Shown: piece after piece, positions 1-12,669 of the stretch | Layout of the letters: each line of letters opens with the position of its first letter | Position numbering within the stretch: position 1 is the first letter of the stretch | NCBI GenBank assembly: GCA_020055645.1 | Contig: CM034546.1 | Location: forward strand, 132,701,875-132,765,874 | Direction of reading: 5' to 3' | Source: Tomocerus qinae | Taxonomy: Eukaryota; Arthropoda; Collembola; Entomobryomorpha; Tomoceridae | DNA: 64,000 bases | Translations under genes and position numbers: made by a program | Notes under the pieces: model-generated | Told to the model about the DNA's origin: nothing | The model's input: only the letters and a program-made list of their open reading frames with translations | The model's database searches: none

Positions 1-73
1 GTGGTTTGTTATCATCGTTAAATCCACTACTAAACTGTTACAAGGAGATTAGTCATCAACTGTTATAAATTAC

Positions 74-150
74 TAGTGAACCCAGCTAAGGGGCAAATCT
101 AGCACTCAAGAGAAATTCAGCAGGCCACCCATCACAGTATTAAAAACAAT
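74..150. repeat. Dispersed direct repeat, family 1, copy 1
   Basis: About 77 bp that recurs at 869-945 in the same orientation with a few substitutions. Both copies begin AGTGAACCCAGCTAAG and include the block GCAGGCCACCCATCACAGTA followed by a run of A and C. Probably a fragment of a transposon end; the class is not identifiable. Confidence 0.75.
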
Positions 151-712
151 TACAACAATACTTTTATTATCTACAGTGGTTGGTGAATTTAGCTGCAGCC
201 CCAACTTCCTGATAAAAAAGGAATTTCCTACACCAGAATAATAACTGTAGATCGTAGCATCAAATTCAGGGAACAATGAAAGACTCCATTTTTGAAAAAA
301 ATCCCACAAAGTCACCAAAAAGCTCCCTTTTTAAATCAGAAAAATAAGATCCTCCCTGGGATTTTGGAAATACGTACAAATTCTATTAGTACAACTTACG
401 AATAAATATTTTTAAAGAGTAAATAGTTAGTTACACACATTACACAGTACTGTTATTTAATTCTACAAAAAGGTGTGCCAACTGTCAAAGGAATCAAGAG
501 AGTAGTAAAAAAGTAAACCCAGTTATAAAAGTTTCAAATAAGTGTTTCGATATAACAGAACCAATTTGGATTAGAAATTTTGAAATGATATTTAATAAGG
601 CACGTTAAGATCATTACGAAATGTCCCCTTTCGCCAATCATTTCCATTCAATCACGAATCACCACCATTCAACCTTCTTGTGTAAATTTCTATTATTGTT
701 TTGTAACAATTG

Positions 713-828
713 ATGGGAGGAGAAAGTACTCAAAAGTACGTTACACATGGGCGAGGGTCGAGGGTGTTTTGCGTTACGTAGTGTATGCAGGTTTCCTAAG
801 CTCTCCTACCAGACAAATATAGATAGAT
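713..828. repeat. Dispersed direct repeat, family 2, copy 1
   Basis: Starts ATGGGAGG and ends near AGATAGATT. It recurs at 1583-1703. The shared core includes TATGCAGGTT, CCTA and GCTCTCCTACCA. Together with family 1 this looks like two degraded copies of one larger element or a local duplication. Confidence 0.7.
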
Positions 829-868
829 TCGTAACTTTTTTTAACTCTAGGATTATATTATAGAAAGA

Positions 869-945
869 AGTGAACCCAGCTAAGAGGCGAACCTGGCACT
901 CAAGAGAAATTACGCAGGCCACCCATCACAGTAATAAAAACAATT
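869..945. repeat. Dispersed direct repeat, family 1, copy 2
   Basis: Second copy of the 74-150 repeat, same orientation. Differences are scattered point changes (for example GGGGCAAAT versus GAGGCGAAC), so the copies are not recent. Confidence 0.75.
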
Positions 946-1582
946 CCGGTTCAAATGGAAAAGTTCCTAAACCACCAATCTGTGGATTTGTATTGTTGTT
1001 CTGATGTAATATTATGAAACAACTCACGTCGTTGATTTAGAGGGAGGGGGCATGCGCATTTTGCTTTTGTGATTTCAAGGAACGTGCATATATATTACGT
1101 TTATAGTTGTCTAGTAGCCCCAACCCATCGCTAAGCCGTCTAAAGTCTAGGGTTATAGTAGGAGAGTTTTTGGTCTAACACTCTGTGCGAGAGTTAATGT
1201 TATTGGTAATGTGAGTCAATGTGATAGATATTATGTAGTAGGAGGAGCCAATTAATTCTCAAGCCAACGGCCAGGTGTTAATTGTATTTGGAAATGTCGC
1301 TGCTGCAGTTCCGCTACTGTCCTCGTCCCATCCACACTATTATTCTTCCAGGTTAACCTATTACCTATATCTATCTTCCTTGAGTAGCCCCCAGCCAGAG
1401 AAGGACTCATTTCGAAAGGTATGCAATGATCATGCGTATTGGACATACAAATATTTATTTGTTTCAAAATTACAAATATTTACTTGTTCCCGCTTTTCAC
1501 CCTACTACACATAGTTACATACATATAGATATATAGGCAGGTAAATTTATTGCTCTATCTAAAACGGTGGTTATAAAATAGA

Positions 1583-1703
1583 ATGGGAGGAGGCGAAGTG
1601 TAAAAGAGTTGCAGTCAGCACTTGCGCTACACTTGGGAGAGGGGGTTTTAGTTTACGTAATATATGCAGGTTCCCTAGGCTCTCCTACCAAGACATAGAT
1701 AGT
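1583..1703. repeat. Dispersed direct repeat, family 2, copy 2
   Basis: Second copy of the 713-828 repeat in the same orientation. It lies about 870 bp away, similar to the roughly 795 bp spacing of family 1. This suggests that both pairs belong to one duplicated segment with internal indels. Confidence 0.7.
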
Positions 1704-3494
1704 CAGGTATTAGTGCGATTATATAGATAATTGTTGTATATGTGGGTTTTATTGTTACGGATGTACTATAATTCTAAATAGTAAAGTAATAATGCGCTTT
1801 TAATTTTATAGTGTACTTTAAAAAACCATGAAGTTGAAAAATCCTATAGCAGTATATCATTAGATCGATTACATTTATTGATTCATTTCTAAAGCTGTAT
1901 ATAAAATCTACGAATTAAGAAAAAATAGTTTAAAAAACAATACAATGTGCCTGTGAAAGAAATAAGATATAACGACAAATTTGTTTATTTTGAAGACCCA
2001 TTACCCCATTACAGTTCATCATATTATGGTATTTTACATCTTAATCACTTTGATAAATTTGTAAAAAATTATTAAAATTGTCTTTTGTATTTATTTTGTA
2101 AAAATTAAATACCAATTTATGTCAAAGGCAATTAGAAAAGTTCTAAATATTTACAAATGTTTTATGCACCCTGTATAGAACAAACCATTAATTGTAAATT
2201 ATCGACGAAATCTCCATTCGATGAAATGTCGCATGCATTCGTGAACAACAGCATAAAACAATATTAGCAAATGAGATAAGACCGACAAAAGCAGAGCCGA
2301 CTTGTCTGCTGCACAGTAACTAGTGATCGTCAATGCAAACTATGGCAAGAGCCACACGGAAGATTAGTGCAATAGAATGTATGTGTAGCAAATGGGCAAT
2401 GAGATAAATGTGTACCTTACGAATAACTTATCAGTCCAGTTACCTTTTTGTTCGCAAGTTGTAAACCTTGTATACACAAATAACACAACATTAAATTCAT
2501 GAGCTAAAACTACGGAATTCGATAATCTATAAAGTCATTGTGATTTGGATTTATATTATGTAGTTAATTATTTTATTTAATACACACCTGAATGTCCTTA
2601 CTAATATAACTGTGTAAAAATTACAATTTATGAAGACTAAATAATAAAATTGAAATAATGACAAAATTTATTTCCTCATTGATCCCTTGGTAAATAATTA
2701 TAACATACATATTAAAACAATTTCAGATATTTCTTCTTTTTAGTCCAATCCTTCCAATAATATTACGCATACATTTTTTAATTTAATTCATACATCACAT
2801 TTAAACGCATCACACAGTAACAAGCTATTTTTACAATATAGATTACATATAATTAATGAAAGGAAAAGCTGAATAATCTGTCCTATATGTGTATAATCAT
2901 CCACATATTAAAATTCATCGTAGATTAATCATAGATTTTGCTTCATGGATGGTAATTTCTGCTATAATTATTACTATTCCATTATTTAAAAAAAAATTAG
3001 TATATAGTAGATATAAATAAATGGATTAAGCAAAATGCTTTAATAACAATTAGACACTGGCAATATTACACGTATACAATTCATCTAAATAGTAGGTTAA
3101 TTCTTCCTACTTTACTTATTAATGTCGCTACACGGCGGCACAAAACAAGCATCAATTTTGTACCAAATTCTACAAGATCTTCTCCCAAATCAGTTGACAG
3201 TAGCTTAAAGTAGCTTTCATTTGGCTCGAAATGATTTTTACGAACCCAGATAGTATGCCCTCAGTGCAGAGGTTTAAAAATAGATTTTGAAGTAAGCATT
3301 GTACATTAACAATTGTTGCTTAAAAAGTAACTAAACCTTTGTTTGACAGATCAATGAATAATGAAGCTACTTTATAATGAAACATTACGAAATAATTTAT
3401 GAATTAGTTAGATTAGAAGTTAATCAAATTATTAAGAAAGGAAGGGAATTAGAAAAATGAAACATGAAATAAAGTGGGAAAGAAGAATATTCTT

Positions 3495-4589
3495 CTAATG
3501 GGACGGGCATCTAAGATCTAAAGGTTCACTTTCACCTCTTTCCAGAGTACTGGGAACATATCTGGAGGAGACTGGAGAGATCGGGGAGAATGGCGACAGA
3601 GCTTCACTACTGGGCAGGTTACTATTCGGAGCGCTGTTGGCAGCCTCGTCGGTTCCTAACAAATACGGGTTGTTCTCCAAGTTGGCTTCTAAATCTTCCT
3701 TCTTCAAGTCATCAATCATGCCAATCAGTTCGTCCAGAGTGTTGGCACAATTTGCTTGTTGAAGATCAACGAACTCTTCAGGCAACCCCAACTGGAAATC
3801 TGCAAATGCCCCATAAGATACACTTCGAGTTTGCAATGGACGGGGATGCGATCTTGATGTGGACGCCATTGGTTCCCCTGGAGAATTAGAGCTGGATACT
3901 CCCGCGGAAGGGATCATCAGAGGTGCAGGTGGATGCAAAGGGTTAGAAATCCCACCTAAATTAACAAAAAAACAATAATTTTATACATGACGGCTTTTGA
4001 CCTTCAAAACCCATTCACAGCTGACTTGTTAATGTAATAATTGAAATAATCCATGAAATTGTTAAAATTAATAGTTTTTGTTCCAAAAAATCAGTAAATA
4101 TAACATTTTGACGCGCTAATTTTGAATTAGATTAAATTTTTACGTAATAAACGTACCTTTGTAGCAAAGCAAACTTGCAAAAACATCTGGATTAAAAATT
4201 CTCTCTAGAATAAAGACGGCAAACTTTTGAATGGTAACATTCGATTGGGAATCGTCAACAGTTGGAGGACGGCAACAGATTTGTTTGCAGGAATTGTCAT
4301 TTTGCTGATCGTTTGTATACCCGAAAATATTTTGGAACAAATGGAAATTTTTGTTTGGGAAGATTTTCTGCAAGTCTGGGAGCCAAATTCGTCGGATTAA
4401 AATAATATTTCGAAATTCTAAAACCATGTTTTCTAACATTTGGTTGTTCAGAAATAGATTTCTGATATTTTCGGTGCTGCTGTTGGTGCATTTAAAAGAT
4501 GCGTGAACAGTTCTGCTTAACAGACCGACTTGAACCGCCGTAAATTCAAGTAGATTGTTAGAAAATGTGCCATCTAGTAAAATAACCAT
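3495..4589 (-). CDS. Two-exon protein of unknown function, disordered acidic C-terminus
   Basis: Exon 1 is 4157-4589 and exon 2 is 3495-3955. The donor is AAAG|GTACGT and the acceptor TTTAG|GTGGG, both phase 1, giving 297 residues. The ATG at 4589 is chosen because it follows the TATA box at 4731-4739 by a plausible 5' UTR. The first half (about 1-145) is ordered, hydrophobic and rich in cysteine and asparagine. The second half is low complexity in Ser/Pro, with an acidic amphipathic stretch (DELIGMIDDLKKEDLEANLE) that could be a coiled coil or activation-type segment. A PLDLR motif close to the C-terminus resembles CtBP-binding PxDLS motifs. I do not recognise the family. A transcription cofactor is only a guess; the gene model itself is well supported. 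Confidence 0.65.
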
Positions 4590-4730
4590 TTTCAAATTTC
4601 GAAAGACAAATTAAAACTGGAAGGCCAAGAGTAAGAACTGATTTTTTGAGTTTATGATCTCGTCTGACGCTTGAAGAAATAGTTAGTAGCCAAAGCGGTA
4701 GTCAACTAAAAATTATCCTCGGCTCTTTGC

Positions 4731-4739
4731 CTTTATATA
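4731..4739 (-). promoter_or_regulatory. TATA box of the two-exon gene
   Basis: Read on the minus strand the sequence is TATATAAAG, a near-consensus TATA box. A TTAGTTG initiator-like sequence lies about 25-30 bp downstream (near 4705-4712). The first in-frame ATG is at 4589. Confidence 0.55.
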
Positions 4740-5152
4740 GATTTCGCGGGAATCAAAATCTGGGCTACTTTGCTTTGATGATAACGGGAATTATAGAGAA
4801 AAGCTTAGAATACAAACAGCGAGATTAGACAAACTCTTGTGTTATTGTAATCGCTTTAATCACTGATTAAAATACTTTTTAAAATGTTACACCAAACCAA
4901 ACCAGATTAATCAAACATTTGCCAAGATTCGCTGTACGCTCAGTAAATGGAAATTAAATTCAATATTTATTAGCTACTGATATTTCGTTAAACAAACCAT
5001 GGATATTGAACAGAGAAAGCGTAGAAACAAAACCTAATTTTTAGAATAGCTTTGAAGCGTCGATGAAATCAAGTTAATTAGACACTTCAAATAATCGAAA
5101 TCACTAAAATATCAATATTTATTGGCATGCGATGCAATTTTATTAGGATTTG
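4740..5152. other. Spacer between two minus-strand genes
   Basis: About 410 bp of AT-rich DNA between the promoter of the two-exon gene and the stop codon of the giant GTPase. It should hold the GTPase 3' UTR and upstream elements of the small gene. No open frame or repeat was seen. Confidence 0.5.
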
Positions 5153-8100
5153 TTAGTCACGGACTTTTTTCTCCACTTTTTTCTCCAACTGCAGTTTGAC
5201 CCAATTTATTAATTCCTGAAAAAAGTTTTAAAAATTAAATTTTAACATAATTTTTGGACAAATTACCGGAAATAAAATAAAAACTTACATCAATAACTTC
5301 AGTTTTGACTTCCAACAAAATACTCAAGGGTAGATATCGGTGATTCCACTGCTTCTGCACTTTTTCCATGTAGAGACCCAAAACTTTGACGCCGTACTCA
5401 TGAACAGCCCATCGGAAATCGACCAGTACAACTTTTCTGCACTTGTCTTCGAATTCGTCGATGATCTCGTCAATTCTCAGTCGCCAGTTCCTAGCCATTC
5501 CATATTTGTAAATATCAGCCTCTCCATGCGAATCCCTTGAAAAAATGTGAATTTCTTGAGCTCCAGCATCAAGTTCCTTCTCTAGCCACTCCTTTTCTGC
5601 CCAGGAGAGATAAACCCCGGAATCTTTGTGCTCGACGTCGAAAGCTTCTAAAGTTTCTAGCTTTGGCAAGGAATCCAGCTGAGTTTTGTCTTCCAAACGT
5701 TTTAAGAGATGTGGGGCGAATTCATACTCTCGTCCTACTTCTTGAGTGTACAATCTAAAAGCTGGGATCACGAAATTCTTGGCAGCGACAAGCGACTGCA
5801 ATTTCTCAAAGACTTGTTCCGGATTCATATCGACGTTTTCGTAGTCACTCTCTTCGGAAAATAAATCTAGAAAAGCTTGGATATCGAGGATTTTGGCTGT
5901 TTCTTCCCTCTGATTTTCATTCGGGGTCAATATTAATTTCTTCATCCGAGCCACCATGAGTTTCTGGGATATTTTGTGCAGAGTGTGTTCAGATACCATT
6001 CGCTTGTACATCCCGATCCGCTCTTCAAATTCAGTTTGATATGAATGTCCCTTGACTACATCCATCACCCGATCACGAAGTGTAAGGGACTTGAGGCATT
6101 TTTCAGAATTCCCCCCACAGTCTCCGTCTCTTGAAAATATTTCTTCGCAAATATCCGGTAAAAGTTGAAGACGTTCCCCTAGACTTTTGATTAAGCTGTA
6201 AACATCTTTTTCATCTTTATCCATGAATTCTTTTTCCAGTTTAAATTCGTGGACGCGAAGAGCATTGTCGTAGTAGTCCTTCACAGTACGGAAGGAATCT
6301 AAGTGGCCAAAGTAGGATTGAAGATCGCCCATGTTATCAAATCTTGAATTGAAATCCTGGTCAAATAAAACTGCTCGGTTATTTTTAAAAACTTCAACCC
6401 ATTGCGTAAAGAAAATCGGAGCTGGAGCAGTTTTCAGATTTTTCAGTAAGATTTTGTAGAACGCCAGAATATCTTGATGATATTCGTGGGATGGAGGAGT
6501 CAAGATTTTGGCATCTTTGCTCAAATTGTATTTACTGAATGTTTTCAAAATATCCCACACCTTTGTATTTACAATGGTGTTTAGAATTCGTTGGGATGTT
6601 CTCACGCGGAGACCCAAATCAGTTTCTCGCTGGTTACACAGTTCAATTGTATTTTCCACGATTCCAATCAGTTCTGCCAAGTTTGAACTAACTTTCGGAC
6701 TTTTACCTGGAGGGCTTTGTTCAGCTAGAATAATCATCGGGTAATTCTCCACGGAATTTTTGATTCTCATCTGGGATACTAGAGCAACGCTGAGTATATT
6801 CCGCAATTCCTTCATGGAGGGACCCATTACATTTACAATGCACAAGTTACTCAAGCTAAGGACCAAAGACGCTAGTTTTCTATCTTCGGACCTTTTAAGT
6901 GGTTCAGTAGAAGTCAGTCCTTGTGAGTCGATTACAAGGATTGCATCCGCATACATCTTTTTCTTCAAATCATCATTCAGAAATGCAAACTGGAACATCA
7001 TTCCTTCTGTGCTTTCCCCAAAGTTCGTTCCAAATATTGAATTAAGGAGGGTGCTTTTCCCAGTGGATTTAAATCCAATAATCCCAACGACGAAAATCTT
7101 TAGTTTCGGAAACGAGTTGGAAATATTCTGGAAAATAATATCCAGCTGTTGAGTATCCATGTTGAGAGACGAATCAAGAATTGGAACTATCTGGTCATTC
7201 TCAAAATTGCGCTTGACATCGCCTTTAGGCATGATTTGGTCGTTGAATTGGAATTCTGCAGGATCGTACGACTTTCCTCTGAAAAGAATCGCCTCTTCGA
7301 ATAAAGAATGTAATTTGTTTCGTTCTACGACATCATTTTCTTCCACTAAAGATTTAAATTGGAGTTTGCTGGCCTCGTTAACATGTTCCAAGCAACTTTC
7401 AACGGGATCAATCATAAGTTTAACAAAGTTACGGTAGCTCCTCCCCAAATTGTCTCTGAATGTTTTCCAAGATGCTCGCATATCGTCCCACTCTTGAGGC
7501 ATCAAGACAACCATGATACAAGATGCCATTTGACCGAGTGTCTTCATCGCTGGATTCTCCATCGCGTTTCCGTGGACTTTAACAAGTAAAATCGGTTCTT
7601 TGTGGTCCCTTGTGTAGTAATTCTTGACCGTTGACTCCCAAAATGCTTTTGAGCAGTTAGTACTGGTTAACCAAGTTAATTCTGCAGAGCCCCAAGTTCC
7701 CGAAGCCGTTTCGGATGAAAAGAATTCTTTGGTATCTGGAGACAGAAGTGGCTTTAAAATTCTGTTGGTAGCATTTGGTTTGGAATACTGTCCAATCTCC
7801 GTCACAACGATAATTCGGGGTTTTCCCTGGAAAAGCTTAGTTTTCAAAATCTCATCGGGTCGTTTCTCGAGTTTAGGCATGTACCTAATTTCGACATGGG
7901 ATAGCAAGTGGTGGAAGAAAAGAAACTTGCCTTGTTCAGAAATATTCTGGGTTACCAACGGAAGAGCTATTGGAAATTCAGAGAGATGTTGTAAAATGTC
8001 CAGGGCAACTTCGGGGTCTGTTACAGACATCAAGCAAGTTTGAATTTCCCCGCGACTTAATAAAGAATAATTGGGTTTTTCTCCCTCGAGAAAATCTTTT

Positions 8101-11100
8101 CCCTCGATAACTTTAGGAGAAAGGAGGTAATAGTCACTGACGAATTCTTTGATGCTCTTCATTCTTATTCTTTGAACCACAAATGGAAGAATCAGTGACA
8201 TCCACTGAAATGTTTTGTGCGTTCCCAGATCCGGTTTTTCAACGACCTCGGACAGTTCCTGGTACTTCTTAGTTGATATTATGGACAGATTATCCCCGCA
8301 AAATTCCGTTAGAGGGCCAGTGACTTCGATAGAACCCTCAGAAGAATACTTAGCGGGAATTTTCAAATTGTATAGATTTTCTTTCGAAGTAAGGCGCTTC
8401 TTGTTATTCTCATCAGAAGCCACGAGGATATCAATGGCATTTCGAACTGTTACGGTATCCCATGGCTCGGTGAAAAACTTTTCGTCGCCGTTCCAAAAGT
8501 AAAGGACATCCTTTTCTAAAAGAATTTCTCTCAATTCCACGTTAACCAAAAATGTTCTCGTCATTTTCAGCATAAAATCGCTTGGGATGACTCCTTTAGT
8601 GTATATAGTTTGGAGATACCCCGAAAATTCTTCTATGGTATTCCATTCAACGTCCAGGAGGAAATCTTGACGCTGAAAGGCAACTTCTCGGAGTCGATTG
8701 GCAAAGTCCTTAGGGAAAAACAGCGGAATATTCTCCATTCCTTTTGTCTCACATTGAAATATGTACAGAGCTTCCAAAAGGGATTCATTGTTGACCCCGG
8801 TAGCCATTAAATACTTGAATTTCGGATTTTCCCAGAAAATCTGATAGGCAGGTTTTTTCACACATTCAAACTTTGCTCGTCCTAATTTTCGGACAAACTG
8901 CGTTAGCCAAAGCCCATCGCCAAGAGAAGGAACTTCATTCATTTCATGAAGTATCAGATAATTGTATCCGTTGTATTTGCATCGGGTCAGAATGGACAAC
9001 GCCTGGAAGATTTCATTGCTTGACAAATGCTTAATGATTTTTTCTTTGCCAAGAGGATATTCCTTGTCACTCAAGTCCAATCTGGAAACATATTCCAAAG
9101 CCAATTCCATAAGTCCTTGGAAACTTTCGTTGCCATTCGTTTCCTGGTTTTCAGTTGTGATGTTGCTCACGTTTATTTCAGAATTACTCGGGTTGGAAAT
9201 CTGGTCGGCTAACCCGATGAGTGCTTTGAGGTAAAATTCTTTGTCGTCCGCGTCCCTTTTTGCCTGAGCAGAGAATTTCTCCAAGATATTGTGAACACCT
9301 TTGACTTGGAAGGATTTTCCTAAAGGCCAGCTGTTTCCTCTGGAGTCTCTACTTAAGAATCCTTGTAGCTCATTTTTGATATTTTCAGGGAGTTCTTCTC
9401 GGATTATTTCTGCAAGAACTTTATCGATATCGAAGGACTCGTAATTTTCTTTTTTAATTGTTTTCTCTAGTTCCTTGATGTAGAAAAGGATTTTTGCGTG
9501 AAAAGGGGACAATGTGCTGGAATAGGTTTTTAAATCTTTAAGAAGCAGCGAAAGTTCCTTCTCAAGATGGAAGAAGTCGATTGTAAATGCTTTTTTCGAA
9601 GTGTCCCAGCCATGGTTCTTCAAAATGTACGAAATATCATTGTCATTGTCATTGTCATCATTGTCATTGTCATCTTTGTCAAAATGTCGCAAAGTGGCAT
9701 TAGCGACTGAAGAAATGATCTGAAGTCTATCATTGGATAAACAATCCCGAAGAAATCTTATCGTGTCGACCGTTAAGCCGTTTTCATTGAAGTTAAATGA
9801 ATTTTCAGATAGATTTTCGCGCTTCTTTGATTCTTCTTTGTCGTTCTCTGGGAATCGGTAGCCGTATAATTTAGAAATTTCCTTGGCAAACGTAACTCGG
9901 TTCGGGTAAAGCCATTTGGAGTCCCAAATATCCATCTGAGTCGGGGAGAGAATTTTTAGGTCAGGCTCTTCGTTATTACTCTCACTTCTCAAAAGAACTT
10001 CGGTCAGAATTAAAAGGTCCAGATTATCAAAGCAAATAGCAAGGAGTTCGTTGTTCTGGAAGAAAAACAATACAGGTGCTTCGTTGTAGTCAAATAATCC
10101 AAAATCACCGATGATCCAGTCGCTCTTTGCGTATGCCTCCGGAACTCTTAAAGAAAGCATGGAACGGAAGAGTTTTAAATGCTTGATAGCGTCGTAGGCT
10201 GTGTCTTCTGCTTCTAAAGTTGTTACGAATTGGTAGCGTCCTTCTCTTTCGGAAGAGGATAGCAAATCTTGTAACTGTAGATACGACGAACATATTTTGG
10301 TTTGTCGAACCCCGTCAAGATTTTCCAGGAGGTTGTTCAATTGGGAAAAGTTATCCGGTCGCAGAGGCAGGATAATTCCATCTAGAGCTGCGTTCAAGTC
10401 GTGGAATGTTTTTGACTGCCAAGAACTTCCTTTTCCAACAGCAACAGCCAGGACTTCGAGAATAAAATTAATTTTCTCAGCTCCGTAGGTTTTTTCTACA
10501 GAGCTAATTTTGATTCGGACCAGGCTCTGATTAAAGATGCTAGGAACAGCAATCCCAATTAAAATAGGGAAAGGCGAGAGACTTTCTTCAAGCTCCCAGA
10601 ATCCTCGAAGATAATTCCCGTTTTTCCCAGAGTCGTAAGAAGTTTGAATCAAAATTTTTACCTTGTCATTGTTACCATTTTCAAACCAATTTTCAACTTC
10701 CGAAGCGTTTGTAAATGTGACGATCTTGGGAATTCGGTTGTCTACTTCACCATCTTTTTTGTTTCCCTCAATTGCTCGATATTCTTCCTTGACTTTGTTT
10801 CGGAACTGGACCATTTCGTGAAACATTTCAGTTTCATTGAATTTTACATTGAATTCCGCAATGACTTCTTCGATATCACCTGTCGTTTTCTCTGCGAAGC
10901 GATATTTTCGGAACACCTCTTCAGCAACTGCCATAAGCTCTTCAGAAATCTTCTTTAATTCCATCTCCCGGTCATTGATCTCTTTCGTAACAAGATTCTC
11001 CTTGTCCACAAGAATTTTTCTTAGACGTTCATTCAAGGAACCATCTGCTATTTGTCTTTTGATGAAATCTGTATTTTGGTAATCCCATAAAGTCATCATC

Positions 11101-12466
11101 ATGTCTAGATAGGAATTCTTCAGGTCTTCTTCAATTTCCTGGTACAGTTTCAATGCGCTTTCGTTGCTTCGAATGCTCGGACTTAAGAAAGTTGATAAAG
11201 GGGCCATGATAAACCTCAACTCTACTCCCGTCACGTCATATTCTGTGATTTGAGGGTAATTCTTCTCAGCTGCTATCAATCTATCCAGACTGTCAATCAA
11301 ACTAAACATTTCCGGAACACTTTTCGGCTGCGCGCTTACTACCGGTTTGGATTCCACAGTAAATGTTACCCCCTGTTTGCCTTTCCCGAATTTCGCTCCC
11401 AGACCGGATGTCATTGCCTTGATCGCAGCTTTGATCGGCATAAGAGCCAGTTTTGCAAAAACGTCCCCATTCATCTTGTCCTTTGTTTCCACCTTTGTAT
11501 TCTCAATTATTATCTTCGCCTTGATCTGGCCACCAACTATCGTCTCGGTACACACGTGAGTGGCCCTCAAATCCCCCGGGGATCCTTAAAACCCCGATAA
11601 AAATTATATTAATTAGCTATAATGTAAGATCTAGTTATTTACTAACCAAAATATTTTGAAAAACGATTTTCAGAAAATGTTTGGACTACAAATAAGGTTT
11701 AAGAAGCTAATAATGCACGGTAAAAAAATCCTAGACTTTTCCACCTTTTAAATTATCACACTAATTTTCGATTAAAATTTTGCCAAAAACATTAAAAGAA
11801 GAACTACATTTTAACGTTTACCAATTTTCAAAAAATACTCCAAAAATATTAAATATCTGAGACGGAAACTCAAAAACAACTTTTTGTTCGTTGTTCAGAA
11901 AAATTGACACAATAGCTGGTAAATAATAAAGGCATATCGGATAATTTTCCACGTATTATCTTTTAAGAATTCAATGTTTATCTTTCTTTGGGAATTTTCA
12001 GAATTACAGCGGCTAAAGTAAAATTGTTACCTTCTGTAGATATTTGCCTTAGGACGGCATCGCTGACACGATTGGACACAGAATTGGCACACTTGACAGC
12101 GAATGTTTCGACGTTGTAGGTGAATTCGATTGTATCGTCTCTCACAGTTGTCTCCTTGATGTTTTCATAGGTTGCTTTTTGATTCAATTTGATAAACAGA
12201 ACTGTTAAACTCATTTCGATGCCGACTCCGATCGTGAAAGCCCCATCACTCGTTTTCTTGATGTGGTTCAAGGAGTATTCGAGATTTTTGCGAGGATAAG
12301 CCACTAGATCTTGATTGGTGAGGGAAGCACCGAAGAGATTCATCCCCAGGGCTTTTGTATTCCTGCAATCCCACAGATCTCCGATTCTTTGAAGCCCCGT
12401 TCCAGTGGCAGGTGCTGTGATGAACGAGTCTTCCACGAACTTCCGATTCCGCATTTTATCAGCCAT
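5153..12466 (-). CDS. Giant GTPase with SNTX-type N-terminus (paralogue 1)
   Basis: Three exons: 12031-12466, 5289-11584 and 5153-5215. Intron phases are 1 and 0, total 2264 residues. The start is the first ATG after a TATA box. Residues 1 to about 270 match the stonustoxin-type MACPF/CDC-like domain: a GDLWDCRN-type opening, then RATHVCTETIVGG after intron 1. A long helical region follows. The C-terminal third is of VLIG/URGCP type. The second GTPase module has P-loop GFKSTGKST near residue 1649 and DSQG near 1697. An upstream module near residue 1409 (IGQYSKPNATN) keeps the fold context but has lost the GKS, so it is probably a pseudo-GTPase. A short coding DN repeat lies at 9638-9680. The small last exon encodes a basic helix starting ELINW. 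A large inducible immune GTPase is inferred from family; membrane or pore activity is not shown. Confidence 0.85.
9638..9680 (-). repeat. Coding microsatellite encoding Asp/Asn repeats
   Basis: Tandem ATTGTC/ATC units on the plus strand encode a mixed D/N run inside the giant GTPase, roughly residues 780-795. The paralogue has no such run. It keeps the frame and probably varies in length between individuals. Confidence 0.75.
11585..12030 (-). other. Intron 1 of giant GTPase paralogue 1
   Basis: A 446 bp phase 1 intron, donor GAAG|GTAACA and acceptor TTTTAAG|GATCC. Its position inside the SNTX-type domain matches intron 1 of the paralogue, which is over 2 kb. No feature was seen inside. Confidence 0.75.
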
Positions 12467-12660
12467 TTCCTCCTCTCCGGAGAAATAAATATGAAGATGT
12501 GTAGACAGGATCGATAAGAAAATCTTCGGAAGAAAGTGTGCACCCAATGTAAAATATTCTATGGAATATTAATAATTTTCTTCTCTATCGACGATAATGG
12601 GAATTATAATAAGTCGGCTGGAAAATATAACGATTATTGAGTAGAATATACGTTGTCCAT

Positions 12661-12669
12661 CTATTTATA
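12661..12669 (-). promoter_or_regulatory. TATA box of giant GTPase paralogue 1
   Basis: On the minus strand the sequence is TATAAATAG, a strong TATA box. A CTCAATA initiator-like site lies about 20-25 bp downstream (near 12640). I found no ATG between there and the chosen start at 12466, which supports that start. A TATA-driven promoter fits an inducible gene. Confidence 0.55.

Larger units (their letters stand above)
1..3494. other. Intergenic spacer with dispersed repeats
   Basis: No coding gene was found in these 3.5 kb. Open frames are short and have no recognisable domain. The left 1.7 kb holds two pairs of direct repeats (listed separately), so it is probably old transposon debris. The rest is AT-rich unique-looking DNA. 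A distal exon or UTR of an off-window gene cannot be excluded. Confidence 0.6.

Noticed and set aside
6760-8043. Several long plus-strand open frames opposite the giant GTPase
   Set aside because: They are antisense to a continuous, motif-bearing minus-strand exon and contain no domain, start context or splice logic of their own.
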